From the NCBI GenBank assembly GCA_022827345.1, contig JAJDTB010000039.1, positions 62,001 through 126,000 of the forward strand: a stretch of 64,000 bases of DNA, written 5' to 3'. The translations under genes and the position numbers were made by a program. Shown one piece after another: positions 53,822 through 64,000 of this stretch; within the stretch, counting starts at the first letter, position 1, and each line of letters opens with the position of its first letter. Origin of the DNA: Gemmatimonadota bacterium (GTDB taxonomy: Bacteria > Gemmatimonadota > Gemmatimonadetes > Longimicrobiales > Gaopeijiaceae). The notes beneath the pieces were generated by a model. The model had not been told where the DNA came from. It saw nothing but the letters and a program-made list of their open reading frames with translations, and did no database searches.

Positions 53822-54669
53822 GCCCCCGCCCCCACCGCCGCCTCTTCTCGCGCATGCCCCAGGTAGGCGTCGATCACGGCGGGATCGCGCCTCACCTCGT
53901 CCGGCGTCCCCTCCGCGATCTTCCGCCCGAAGTCGAGGACCACCACGCGATCCGAGATGTCCATGATCACGTCGATGTCGTGATCGATCACCACAACCGT
54001 AATCCCGCGCTCCTCGTGCACATCGAGGATGAAGCGCGCCATCGACTCCTTCTCTTCCGCGTTCATCCCGGCTGTGGGCTCGTCGAGCAGCAGGATCGCG
54101 GGGTCGAGGGCGAGCGCGCGGGCCATCTCCACGAGCCGCTGGTTCCCGTACGCGAGGTTGCCGACCTCGGCGCCCCGTAGCGGCTCGAGGTTCATGAAGT
54201 CGATGACCTCCTCGACGTGGCGTCGGTGCTCGATCTCGCGGCGGCGCTGGCGGCCCAGGTAGAGCCCGCCGCTCAGCACGCCTCCGCGCATGTGCACATG
54301 GCGCCCCAGCATGAGGTTTTCCAGCACGGTCATGTGCTTGAAGAGCTCGATGTTCTGGAAGGTGCGCGCAACGCCCAGCGCGGCGATGCGATGCGGCGGC
54401 AGCCGGTGGAGGGCGTGGTTGGCTCCGCCAGAGCCGGCGAGCGTGATCGTACCCTCCTGCGCGCGGTAAAGCCCCGACACGCAGTTCAGGACGCTGGTCT
54501 TCCCCGCCCCGTTCGGCCCGATGAGGGCGAGGAGCTCGCCGCGCCGCACATCCATCGACAGGCCCGCGAGCGCGGTGACCCCGCCGAAGCGGAGGGTGAG
54601 ATCGCGCAGCCGCAGCACAGGACCTGCCGGCGCCGCTTCGTCCGCACGGTCGCGACGGGCCGCCCCCAT
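53818..54669 (-). CDS. livG: HAAT ABC transporter ATP-binding protein LivG
   Basis: A 283-residue ATPase. The start at 54669 (GAGGAAG site) was chosen over an upstream ATG at 54711 inside the preceding gene. Walker A IGPNGAGKTS, the LivG-specific GVARTFQNIELFKHMTVLEN, Walker B ILLLDEPTAGMN and H-loop VIDHDIDVIM are present. A typical signature (LSGG) is replaced by LAYGNQR, as is usual for LivG. It starts 2 bp from the lipoprotein amidohydrolase stop, so the transcript probably begins further upstream. Confidence 0.9.
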   Translation of the reverse strand: MGAARRDRADEAAPAGPVLRLRDLTLRFGGVTALAGLSMDVRRGELLALIGPNGAGKTSVLNCVSGLYRAQEGTITLAGSGGANHALHRLPPHRIAALGVARTFQNIELFKHMTVLENLMLGRHVHMRGGVLSGGLYLGRQRRREIEHRRHVEEVIDFMNLEPLRGAEVGNLAYGNQRLVEMARALALDPAILLLDEPTAGMNAEEKESMARFILDVHEERGITVVVIDHDIDVIMDISDRVVVLDFGRKIAEGTPDEVRRDPAVIDAYLGHAREEAAVGAGA

Positions 54670-54671
54670 CG

Positions 54672-56012
54672 CTACTTCCTCGATCCCTCGACCCTCTCGC
54701 CGCCGACCCACACGCCGTGGATCTGGCGCAGATTCGCGATGTCCTCCAGCGGATTGGCCCGCAGCAGGACCAGGTCCGCGCGGCGCCCCTCCTCAAGCGT
54801 CCCGACGTCGTCCAGACCCAGGCAATCCGCCGCGACTCCCGTCGCCGAACGCAGGATCTGCTCGGCGGACAGCCCCGCCTCGGCCATCAACTCGGCCTCC
54901 ATGTGCTCGAAGTAGCCCTGGAAGCGTCCCATCGGGCCCGAGTCGGTGCCGAACGCGATCGGGACCCCCGCGTCGACGAGCCGAGCGAGATTGGCCTGCG
55001 CGACTTCGAGGGCGCGCCCGTAGGCTTCGGCGGCTCCCGACGCCGCAACCCAGTCCTGCCGCGCGGGGTCGCTGACGACTTCCACCTGCACCGAGTCCAC
55101 GTCGGAGACGAGGAACGGGTCGTCGAAGAAGGCGGGGCGCTCTCCGTAGACGAAGGTGGACACCTCGCGGGTGAGCGTCGGCACGTAGCAAACGCCGGTC
55201 TCGAGGAACAGCCCGAGCGTCTCGTCGTCCACCATTTCGTCGCGGATGCTGTGGGCGACGAGGCCCGTGCCGGCGCGGAGCAGGCCCTTCGCGTCCTCCT
55301 GGTAGAAGAGGTGCGTGGCCACGCGCAGGCCGTGCTGGCGGGCTCTCTCGATGACGGCCCGGTACGATTCCGGGCTCATTTTGGTGGTCGCGCCGAGGTT
55401 GTCGTCGACGCGGATCTTGATCCAGTCCGGTCCCATGCTGGCGACGGCGTCGACCGTCAGCGTCAGTTCCTCGGGCGCCGACCCCGTCACCACCGGCCCC
55501 GAGACCAGGATCCGCGCGTGCCCCGGGCTCCCTTCGCCCCAGCTCGCATCGCGCAGCGCGAAGGACCCCTCGCGGCCGCCGCCCAGGCTGTTGACGCTCG
55601 TCACGCCGAAACGGGCGTAGCGGGCCAGCTCCATCTCCGCAAACGCGCCGAAGCTGCCGCCACGGTCCACGCTCCAGGTGCCGCCCACATGTCCGTGGGT
55701 GTTGATGAGACCAGGGACGATGTAGAACCCGGTTGCGTCGACCGCCGCGACACCGGCCGCCCTCGCCAACCCCGCAAAATCGGCGCCTGCCCTCAGCGGT
55801 TCCACGGAAATGATGCGGCCTGCTCCGACCTGCACGACCATGGGTCCGCTCATCGGCGCCCCGGTGCCGTCCCAGACGCGGGCACCGTGGATCACCAGGT
55901 CGGCATCCGGATCGACGCTCCCGGTTCCGCACGCGGACAGACACGGCAGCAGCACTGCCAGCACAGGCCAGGCTTTTCGTGTGCACATCGGTACTCTCGG
56001 CTTCCTGCTCAT
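54672..56012 (-). CDS. amidohydrolase lipoprotein
   Basis: A 446-residue protein. ATG 56012 has GGAG 7 nt upstream (55988 is an alternative). The signal sequence ends in lipobox LSAC. Metal residues lie in LINTHGHVGG, HGLRVATHLFY, GLVAHSIRDE and FGTDSGPMG, with the composite-domain end LEEGRRADLVLLRANPLEDI. The first motif is HxH as NTHGH. Third amidohydrolase of this group in the window. It is transcribed just ahead of livG but no pathway link is evident. Confidence 0.86.
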   Translation of the reverse strand: MSRKPRVPMCTRKAWPVLAVLLPCLSACGTGSVDPDADLVIHGARVWDGTGAPMSGPMVVQVGAGRIISVEPLRAGADFAGLARAAGVAAVDATGFYIVPGLINTHGHVGGTWSVDRGGSFGAFAEMELARYARFGVTSVNSLGGGREGSFALRDASWGEGSPGHARILVSGPVVTGSAPEELTLTVDAVASMGPDWIKIRVDDNLGATTKMSPESYRAVIERARQHGLRVATHLFYQEDAKGLLRAGTGLVAHSIRDEMVDDETLGLFLETGVCYVPTLTREVSTFVYGERPAFFDDPFLVSDVDSVQVEVVSDPARQDWVAASGAAEAYGRALEVAQANLARLVDAGVPIAFGTDSGPMGRFQGYFEHMEAELMAEAGLSAEQILRSATGVAADCLGLDDVGTLEEGRRADLVLLRANPLEDIANLRQIHGVWVGGERVEGSRK

Positions 56013-56260
56013 CGCTTGCTCCAATCCCTGAGCTGCATCCTGCCCCGGCGCACGGGAGATGCGGCGAGCGCCTTCCCGGAAGCCGGGAATGACAATGTAG
56101 CCCGGTGGAGCGATCCCGCACCTGACGGCGGAGGAACGGACCGGGCCCGGGATGGAGCCGCGACCGGGTCGGCCGGTCCGGCACCGCTGTTGCGGCAGCC
56201 ACCCGCCCCCGCGCACATCCCCAGGGAGCCGAGCAGGGTGACCGGGGCCCGCAAGGCGGC

Positions 56261-58180
<1,920 letters not shown>

Positions 58181-58260
58181 GAGAAAGATAGGTGGACACG
58201 GAGTGCCGGGCCATACGATGCCCGGAGTGCGGGGCCGAGGGACAGCGGGTGTGGGACTAC

Positions 58261-58295
58261 TGACCCATATTACCCATATGATGATATATGGGTCA
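58261..58295. promoter_or_regulatory. AT-rich inverted repeat at the end of the M14 gene
   Basis: TGACCCATAT (58261-58270) and ATATGGGTCA (58286-58295) are a perfect 10-bp inverted repeat. A competing CCCATAT/ATATGGG hairpin (58273-58279 with 58286-58292) shares the right arm. It includes the M14 stop codon. It could be a terminator for M14 or an operator/attenuator ahead of the thiC leader. Confidence 0.5.
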
Positions 58296-59348
58296 TATTG
58301 TGCCTGCCTCCACCGCTCTCATGCCCGCCTCGATGAACGCCGACTGAAATTGCATCTGATCCCGTACGGGCATGGGAACGAGGCCCGCCTCGGCGGCTTC
58401 GGCGCGTACTTCCGCCTCGGCGTGGTCGGCGCGACCGCCCGCAGCCTCCGCACCTCGAATCCGCGCCTCCCACTCCGCGATCCGCTCGCGCCACCGGATC
58501 AACACCGGATCGGGCGGCCCCAGCTCGGCCCCCACCCCCGGCGTGATGAACAGCGGCATCTCGGTCACCAGCGTCAGGGTGTCGCCGCCCAGCGCCCGCA
58601 CCGCCTCCATCGAACTGGGACGGAACCGCGCCGCCGTTTCCGGATCGCCGAGATCGAGAAAGTGCCGCCGCATCGCGCGCGAGTCGGGGCGGCTGCAGAA
58701 GCCGCGCCCCAGGCGGTGGAACCCCTTCTCGCCGTGGCGCTCGACATCGTGCAGGGCGTATCCGGCCACTTCCACCTCGCGGGTGAGCCCGGCGGCCATC
58801 TCCCCGAACCGCGGCCACCACGACCGCTCGACCAGAAAGTACGGCCCCGCCGCGACGCTCATCCCGTGCATGCTGACGTGGAGATCATGCGGCGCGCCCG
58901 CCCGCCAGAACTCCCACGCGGCACGATTCTCGGGGCGGGCGCCCTCGTCGTCCTCCCCACGCGGGAAGCCGAACTCGATGTCGTCCCCGGGAAGCTCCCG
59001 GACGCGGTGGCGGAGATAGGCCGCCGGGTCGTACTGCGCCGCGCCCGGCGCCTGCCAGGCCGCGTTGGCCACCGCGCCGTCCGGGTTGACGTGGGGGATG
59101 ATCGACCAGGTGCCGGCGCGACGCAGTACCTCGCCGTCTTCGCTGGCCAGGTGGCGCAGCAGCCGCAGCAGAAACCGCGGCCCGACCGGCTCGTCGGCGT
59201 GACAGCCGCCGACCAGGCTCACCCGCACCGGCCCCTCGCCAATGGTGTACGCGAGAATCGGCCGCCCCGCGCGGGAGCGGCCGATCTCGTCACCCTTCGG
59301 CAGGGGGCCTTCGCAGGCCGCTATTCGGTCAAAATGTAAAGTTCTCAT
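58293..59348 (-). CDS. M14-type zinc carboxypeptidase (succinylglutamate desuccinylase/AGT-like)
   Basis: A 351-residue cytoplasmic protein. VGGCHADEPVGPRFLL supplies the HxxE zinc pair (near residue 50), HVSMHGMS the third His (near 160) and LVTEMPLF the catalytic Glu (near 265). This is the M14 carboxypeptidase fold. No signal peptide. No ribosome site precedes ATG 59348; the transcript may be leaderless, as a TTATCC box lies just upstream. A 9-bp inverted repeat spans the start. Confidence 0.82.
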   Translation of the reverse strand: MRTLHFDRIAACEGPLPKGDEIGRSRAGRPILAYTIGEGPVRVSLVGGCHADEPVGPRFLLRLLRHLASEDGEVLRRAGTWSIIPHVNPDGAVANAAWQAPGAAQYDPAAYLRHRVRELPGDDIEFGFPRGEDDEGARPENRAAWEFWRAGAPHDLHVSMHGMSVAAGPYFLVERSWWPRFGEMAAGLTREVEVAGYALHDVERHGEKGFHRLGRGFCSRPDSRAMRRHFLDLGDPETAARFRPSSMEAVRALGGDTLTLVTEMPLFITPGVGAELGPPDPVLIRWRERIAEWEARIRGAEAAGGRADHAEAEVRAEAAEAGLVPMPVRDQMQFQSAFIEAGMRAVEAGTI

Positions 59349-59374
59349 TGCAGGAGGATAATCAGACTTTACAT
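59334..59374 (-). promoter_or_regulatory. inverted repeat spanning the M14 start
   Basis: ATGTAAAGT (59334-59342) and ACTTTACAT (59366-59374) are perfect 9-bp inverted repeats separated by 23 bp, with the M14 start codon between them. It resembles a repressor operator. Confidence 0.5.
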
Positions 59375-59571
59375 CAGCCTATGGCCAGGGCGCCGGCAAA
59401 CGAGCTCGCCAAGTCCCGCCGCCTGTGCCGGCTAACCGCCTCCGCCGAGGCGTTACCACACCCGTGGCATCGAAATCGACCGTCAACTGGGTAAGGCTCG
59501 CGTCAGGTAGGCGGATAAGGCCAGCAGTACCGGGGTGGCCACGCTGGCAGGCTGCGTGGTTGTACTCAACC

Positions 59572-60159
59572 CTAAACCGGGGGCACGACCGGATCCAACT
59601 CCACCTCCAGCCCGCAGATCGTCCCGGTTGTTTCCGCCTGTTCTTCCTGGATGTTCGACAGATCCAATCCTGCGCTCACGGAGAAGTCGAAGACGCAGTT
59701 TCCCGACCGGTCGTCCAGCTGCCAGTCCAATGCGCCGGTTGCCGCCATGTCCAAGTCGAAGGATCCGGATTGACCCATCGACGAGAGGGTCATTTCGACC
59801 CGGACATTCGGAGTGCCGTCCAGCGTGAATTGGTAGCCCTCGCTCCAGATCACGCACTCTGTCGGATCCATCACCATTATGACGGTGACGCCAACCGCGC
59901 CGTTCGGCCCCTCCTCGTCGAAGTCAACCTCGACCTCCATCTCGCCCCCCCGTGGACACACGAAAGCCAGCACCCCACTGTCGCCGGTCTGCGAGACGAT
60001 CTCGGGCATTGTGTCGGTCGCAACGCTGAAAAGACCGAGGTAGAGCGCCTTCGCCTCGTCCTCGTTGAGCGGCTCGGCAGGCTCGGTGGGGCTGTCCTTG
60101 CAGCCGACGAGTACTCCCGAAAGCGCTGTCAGGAGCAGCATCGGTTTCGTTCTCGGCAT
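59572..60159 (-). CDS. small lipoprotein of unknown function
   Basis: A 195-residue lipoprotein: AGAGGTG before ATG 60159, signal and lipobox LVGC. The mature part is acidic, beta-rich and contains three Cys (CPRGGEMEVEVDFDEEG near residue 70, ECVIW near 105, CVFDF near 160). It has no match I recognise, but such proteins are common in Gemmatimonadota-like genomes. Divergent from aconitase X. The 220 bp after its stop, up to the M14 start, hold only the inverted repeat. Confidence 0.72.
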   Translation of the reverse strand: MPRTKPMLLLTALSGVLVGCKDSPTEPAEPLNEDEAKALYLGLFSVATDTMPEIVSQTGDSGVLAFVCPRGGEMEVEVDFDEEGPNGAVGVTVIMVMDPTECVIWSEGYQFTLDGTPNVRVEMTLSSMGQSGSFDLDMAATGALDWQLDDRSGNCVFDFSVSAGLDLSNIQEEQAETTGTICGLEVELDPVVPPV

Positions 60160-60279
60160 GGTAATTCACCTCTCGCGTGCAGGAATTCGCGGGCGTGCCT
60201 GTTGCCGGCCCAATATGGAAGATACCCTTCTGGCACTTCGATGATCCCACTGGCAAGAGGGATGTCGGCTGAACAGGCC

Positions 60280-61539
60280 ATGACCCATCTCCAACTCACC
60301 CCCCGCGAGACCGCCCTTCTCCAGGGCGAGGCCGGCTCCGCCCCGCGCCTCGCGATGGCCATCGTCGTGCGCATGGGCGAGATCCTCGGCGCCGAGTCGC
60401 TCGTCGAAATCACCTCCTCGCACATCGACGGTTGCCTCTACCACGGCGACGGCGGCGTCGAGTTCGCCGAGCGGCTGGTGGATCTCGGCGGAGCGGTGAC
60501 GGTCCCGGCGACGCTCAACGTGGGCGCCCTCGACCTCCTCAACCCGGCGCGGGTGCGCTCGCACGGCCGCCGCCGCGAGATGGCGCTGCGCCAGATGCGC
60601 GCCTACGAGGCGCTCGGGTGCCGGCCCACCTGGACCTGCGCGCCCTACCAGGCCGGCCACCGCCCCGCGCCGGGAGAGCACGTCGCCTGGGGCGAGAGCA
60701 ACGCGGTGTGTTTCGCCAACTCGGTGCTGGGCGCCCGCACGAACCGCTACGGCGACTTCATGGACATTTGCTGCGCGATCGCGGGGCGGGCGCCGCGCAC
60801 GGGTCTGCACCTGGGCGAGCAGCGGCGCGCGACCCTCGTGGTGGACACGGGCCGGATCGCCCCCGAGTTGAAGCGGCGGGATGTCTTCTACCCCGTGCTC
60901 GGGACCTGGCTCGGCGCGGCCGTGGACGACCGCGTGGCGGTGGTGACGGGGCTCCCGGAGAGCGTCGCGGAAGACCAGCTCAAGGCGATGGGAGCCGCGG
61001 CGGCGTCCTCGGGCGCCGTGGGACTCTTTCACATCGAGGGCGTGACGCCCGAGGCTCCCGACCTGCGCACCGCACTCGGCGGCGCGAACCCCGAAGCCGT
61101 GATCGCCCCCACGCCCGCCGAACTCCGCGCCACCCGCGACACCCTCAGTACGGCGGCAGCCGGCCGCATCGACGCGGTGGCCGTGGGCAGCCCCCACTTC
61201 TCCATGGCCGAGTTCGCCCGTCTCGAGGCGCTCCTGCCCTCCACGCCGTTCGCAGTCCCCGTCTACGTGTGCACCGGCCGGTTCGAGTACCACCAGCTCG
61301 AGACGGCCGGCCGCCTCCGGCGCTTCGCGGACGCCGGCGTCGAGATCGTGGTCGACACCTGCGTCGTGGTCACCCCGATCCTCCCGCCGACCGATGGCGT
61401 GCTGATGACCAATTCCGGCAAGTTCGCGCACTACACGCCGTCCAACACCGGCTACGGGGTGGTCTACGGCAGCCTCGAGGATTGCGTCCGGTCGGCGACG
61501 CGAGCGCGGGTCGCGCGGGACGAAGCGCTGTGGAGCTGA
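60280..61539 (+). CDS. aconitase X catalytic (large) subunit
   Basis: A 419-residue AcnX (DUF521) protein. LTPRETALLQGEAGSAPRLAM at the N-terminus, SSHIDGCLYHGDGG near residue 60, ANSVLGARTNRYGD near 150 and the closing TNSGKFAHYTP near 380 are diagnostic. Cys residues in DGCLYHG, DICCA and DTCVVV could hold the iron-sulfur cluster. AcnX enzymes dehydrate cis-3-hydroxy-L-proline (bacteria) or mevalonate-5-phosphate (archaea). ATG 60280 was chosen; ATGs at 60241 and 60262 are in frame with poorer spacing. Confidence 0.88.
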   Translation: MTHLQLTPRETALLQGEAGSAPRLAMAIVVRMGEILGAESLVEITSSHIDGCLYHGDGGVEFAERLVDLGGAVTVPATLNVGALDLLNPARVRSHGRRREMALRQMRAYEALGCRPTWTCAPYQAGHRPAPGEHVAWGESNAVCFANSVLGARTNRYGDFMDICCAIAGRAPRTGLHLGEQRRATLVVDTGRIAPELKRRDVFYPVLGTWLGAAVDDRVAVVTGLPESVAEDQLKAMGAAAASSGAVGLFHIEGVTPEAPDLRTALGGANPEAVIAPTPAELRATRDTLSTAAAGRIDAVAVGSPHFSMAEFARLEALLPSTPFAVPVYVCTGRFEYHQLETAGRLRRFADAGVEIVVDTCVVVTPILPPTDGVLMTNSGKFAHYTPSNTGYGVVYGSLEDCVRSATRARVARDEALWS

Positions 61540-61967
61540 AGGGGACCGTCGTCCACCCGGGCGCGCCCGCCGCAGGCCGCCTCCTCGTGCTTGAGAAGCC
61601 GATCAGCTTCTGGGGCGGGGTCGATCCGCTCACGGGCGCGATCATGGACCCGCGCCACCCGCGCCACGGGGAGCGGCTCGGCGGGCGCGTCCTCGTCATG
61701 GAGCGTACGATCGGGTCGAGTTCTTCCAGCGCGGTGATGCTGGAGCTTCTCCGCAACCGGGTGGCCCCGGCGGCGATCGTCGTGGGCCGTACGGACGCGA
61801 TCCTCGTGCTCGGCATCCTCGTCGCGCAGGAACTGGGCTACAGCACGATCCCGGTCCTGCAGGTCGGCACCCCCGACATCGCCCGGCTTCACGAAAGAGA
61901 CGGCGCGCGGGCCCGCGTGCAGGACGGGACGCTGCAGGTTGGCGGAGGCGCTCAAAGAAGCGCGTAA
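61530..61967 (+). CDS. aconitase X small (swivelling) subunit
   Basis: A 145-residue DUF126 protein. GRLLVLEKPISFWGGVDPLT near the N-terminus, then GRVLVMERTIGSSSSSAVMLELL and AAIVVGRTDAILVLG are characteristic. In many bacteria it is fused to the large subunit; here it is a separate gene starting at GTG 61530 inside the end of the large-subunit gene (10-bp overlap). No proline racemase or pyrroline-carboxylate reductase gene is adjacent, so the pathway is open. Confidence 0.88.
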   Translation: MELKGTVVHPGAPAAGRLLVLEKPISFWGGVDPLTGAIMDPRHPRHGERLGGRVLVMERTIGSSSSSAVMLELLRNRVAPAAIVVGRTDAILVLGILVAQELGYSTIPVLQVGTPDIARLHERDGARARVQDGTLQVGGGAQRSA

Positions 61968-61989
61968 CCCTCCAGGTGCACCCGCCCGC

Positions 61990-63192
61990 TCAAGGAAGCG
62001 CGTAACGCTCCAGCGTCTGCAGCCCGAAGTCGTCCATGTGGATCGCGTAGAGCACGCCGTCGCCGAAGCCGACGACCCGGCGGCCCATGGGGAACTCGAC
62101 GGACATCGCCAGTTCGCCGCCCGGGCCGAAGACATCGTACCCGGGAGCCTCGCCGGCATCGCGGTGCCGCCGCACCCAGGCGCGCCCGAGCCCGTCGACC
62201 GGTACGGGCCGGTCATAGAATGCGGGTTTGACATCGGGCCAGGGGCGGTCGTCGAGGTTGTCGTCGTCATCCGACGAGCCGCCGCGGGTGGCCTGCATGC
62301 TCATGGAACCGTTCTCGACCTCCACCGAGATGGCGAGCACGCCGCCCGCTTCCATCCGCTCCTGCGCCCATTCTTCCCTTTCGGCGCGCCCCAGCCCGAT
62401 CGGCGTATAGGGAACCGGCTCGCCGCTGACGATCGAGCCGTCGTCACTCATCCAGTCGACGTGATAGTCGCCGGCACGGACGATCACCACGCGCCCGTCG
62501 GGAGCCACGCCCCAGGCATCGGCCGGCGACAGCGGAACCTGGCTTACCCGCTCGTTGCGCTCCCCCGCCCCTCCGCTGACCTCGACGATCGTCTCGGGAG
62601 GCTTGAAGGTGGCGACCGTGTCGAGGAGCCCGGTTTCCAGGTCGAGCCTGAGGACATCGGCCGAGTCGGATCTCATCCCCCCCATGCCGCCGAGGCCTCG
62701 GAAATAGAGCCTGCCGCGGTCGTCGACCGCCTGCGGGAGCGCCATCACGATCTGGCCCATCGACCTGTCGCCGAGGCTGTAGGGCCGCGTCTCGCCGAAT
62801 TCCAGATCCGGGCCCAGCTCCGTCAGGCGTCCGTTGCCGAGGTCCACCAGCAGCGTGCGGCCGCCGGGCAGGGGCCAGACCGCATCGGGCTGCCGGTACT
62901 CGGTCGGGCCCTCGCCGACGCCGCCGATCGTGTCGGCCGTACCGGCGTCGAGATCGAGCCGCACCACGACCTGGCCGAGAGGATCGGCCACCAGCACGTC
63001 GCCGCCGGGCAGCTCGCGCACCGTGGAGACGACCGAGAAAGGCTCGCCGTAGACCGCGTCCGCCTCGGCCAGCGCCACGACCTCGACCGCGTCGGCGCCC
63101 GCGCCCGGTGCTCCACCGCCCCGCACGATCAGCCACGTGCCCGCGGCCAGGACGACCGCCCCGGCCACCGCCGCCAGAACTCTGCTGCGCAT
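61990..63192 (-). CDS. exported six-bladed beta-propeller protein
   Basis: A 400-residue protein with N-terminal signal/anchor (about 1-25). The body has repeated strands such as ELPGGDVLVADPLGQVVVRL, AVWPLPGGRTLLVDLGNGRL and WGVAPDGRVVIVRAG, typical of NHL/6-bladed propellers. The end YAIHMDDFGLQTLERYALP is also family-like. No catalytic residues are evident; it probably binds a protein or ligand in the periplasm. It is 20 bp from, and convergent with, aconitase X; downstream of glnN on the same strand. Confidence 0.78.
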   Translation of the reverse strand: MRSRVLAAVAGAVVLAAGTWLIVRGGGAPGAGADAVEVVALAEADAVYGEPFSVVSTVRELPGGDVLVADPLGQVVVRLDLDAGTADTIGGVGEGPTEYRQPDAVWPLPGGRTLLVDLGNGRLTELGPDLEFGETRPYSLGDRSMGQIVMALPQAVDDRGRLYFRGLGGMGGMRSDSADVLRLDLETGLLDTVATFKPPETIVEVSGGAGERNERVSQVPLSPADAWGVAPDGRVVIVRAGDYHVDWMSDDGSIVSGEPVPYTPIGLGRAEREEWAQERMEAGGVLAISVEVENGSMSMQATRGGSSDDDDNLDDRPWPDVKPAFYDRPVPVDGLGRAWVRRHRDAGEAPGYDVFGPGGELAMSVEFPMGRRVVGFGDGVLYAIHMDDFGLQTLERYALP

Positions 63193-63211
63193 CGGTCGAA
63201 CCGCGGTCAGC

Positions 63212-64000
63212 CTACTTCACGAAGAGCATGTCGCGGTACGTCGGCAGCGGCCACAGCTCGTCCGGAATCACCTTCTCCATCCGGTCCGCCACCTCGCGCA
63301 CCGCGTTCATCGCGGGGATCACGTTGTTGCGCATGTGGACGACCTTGGACGACACCTCGTCGCCGCCGAGCTCCTCGTTCTGCGCGTCGAGCTCGTCGAG
63401 CGCGGCGCTCAGCTCGTCGATGAGGCCGGAGACCCGGGCGATGTTGCTGTCGAGGCCCGCCGTCGAGCCGCCCGCCCCGGCCGCTCCGCTCCGCGCCGAC
63501 CCGAGCTGGCTCAGGTAGCTGACCGCGGCCGGCAGGATCATGCAGCGGGCGATGCGCGCCGCCGTCTCGCCCTCGATGTTGATCTTGATGAAGTACTGTT
63601 CGGTCAGGACCTCCAGCCGGGCATCCAGCTCGCGCGGCGTCATGACGCCGTATTTGTCGAAGAGCTCCTCGTTCTTGTGGGCACCGAGCGCCGGCAGCGC
63701 CGTGACGGTGTTCCCCGTGTTGAGCAGCCCGCGGCGCTCCGCTTCCTCCACCCACTCCTGGGAGTAGTTGTCGCCGTTGAAGATGATCCGCTTGAAGGAG
63801 GGGATCTCGTTCGAGAGCAGCGTCCACAGCGCGTCCTCGATGGAGGTGCCGGCCTCGACGATCGGCTCGAGCACATCCGTCCACTCGTCGATCGCTTCGG
63901 CGACGATCGTGTTGAGCACGGTGGCCGGCAGCGAGATGCTGGCCGACGAGCCGACCGCGCGGAACTCGAACTTGTTCCCCGTGAAGGCGAAGGGCGATGT
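63212..64000 (-). CDS. glnN: type III glutamine synthetase, C-terminal part (partial)
   Basis: 262 codons of the 3' end; the gene continues past the right edge. The first visible residues SPFAFTGNKFEFRAVGSSAS are a signature of GSIII, followed by FNGDNYSQEWVEEAERRGL and the C-terminal helical domain ending WPLPTYRDMLFVK. GSIII makes glutamine from glutamate and ammonia. It is only 19 bp upstream of the propeller gene. Confidence 0.92.
   Translation of the reverse strand, partial: TSPFAFTGNKFEFRAVGSSASISLPATVLNTIVAEAIDEWTDVLEPIVEAGTSIEDALWTLLSNEIPSFKRIIFNGDNYSQEWVEEAERRGLLNTGNTVTALPALGAHKNEELFDKYGVMTPRELDARLEVLTEQYFIKINIEGETAARIARCMILPAAVSYLSQLGSARSGAAGAGGSTAGLDSNIARVSGLIDELSAALDELDAQNEELGGDEVSSKVVHMRNNVIPAMNAVREVADRMEKVIPDELWPLPTYRDMLFVK

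Overview
The window is a 64 kb stretch of GC-rich bacterial chromosome with dense genes, many 1-4 bp start/stop overlaps and GTG/TTG starts. Signal peptides, lipoboxes and a C-terminal outer-membrane-type beta-barrel point to a Gram-negative cell. The gene mix (TolB-propeller/amidohydrolase fusion, DUF4953-type metalloprotease, six-bladed propeller proteins, Ig-like M8 lipoprotein, long FnIII-like adhesin) resembles Gemmatimonadota, possibly a host- or particle-associated member. That assignment is inference; no rRNA gene is present.

Layout. 1-6 kb: exported TolB/amidohydrolase, P1 peptidase and a tandem pair of tiny Cache-like proteins. 5.7-10 kb (minus): an acyl-CoA module (HTD2/MaoC hydratase, CitE/HpcH lyase, acyl-CoA dehydrogenase) behind an exported amidohydrolase. 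10-13.9 kb: a TonB-like protein, a DinB protein and an island of three PIN-domain toxin-antitoxin modules, one with a truncated antitoxin. 13.9-16.3 kb: DUF4953-type zinc protease. 16.8-25.3 kb: a 2824-residue protein with about 23 FnIII-like domains and a beta-barrel. 25.3-29.6 kb: orphan AbrB antitoxin, AAA/DUF4143 ATPase, M1 aminopeptidase and hexapeptide-repeat protein. 29.9-40.5 kb: a surface-lipoprotein region with a 1520-residue modular lipoprotein behind a structured leader, a graveyard of transposase and Ig/FnIII fragments, an M8-type metalloprotease lipoprotein and an FnIII-like lipoprotein.

40.6-54.7 kb (minus): a branched-chain-type (HAAT) ABC transporter split in two, livJ-livF-paaK and livG-FACL-livH-livM. 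Each half carries an acyl-CoA-forming ligase, suggesting uptake coupled to CoA activation of an organic acid. Between the halves lie a LuxR-type regulator, an M20 amidohydrolase and a DUF3299/ATPase/FtsX-permease set resembling zinc-linked zrg loci. 54.7-64 kb: lipoprotein amidohydrolase, thiC under a TPP riboswitch, M14 peptidase, small lipoprotein, two-subunit aconitase X, beta-propeller protein and the 3' part of a type III glutamine synthetase gene running off the right edge.

Overall the window suggests a protein- and peptide-degrading heterotroph (P1, M1, M8, M14, M20 and DUF4953 peptidases, three amidohydrolases) with a large investment in repetitive surface proteins. The least explained items are a 27-bp dyad motif found three times at gene edges, three 22-bp direct repeats upstream of livJ, the folded leader and sigma-54-like promoter before the giant lipoprotein, the twin Cache-like proteins, and the shared C-terminal peptide of two unrelated antitoxins.
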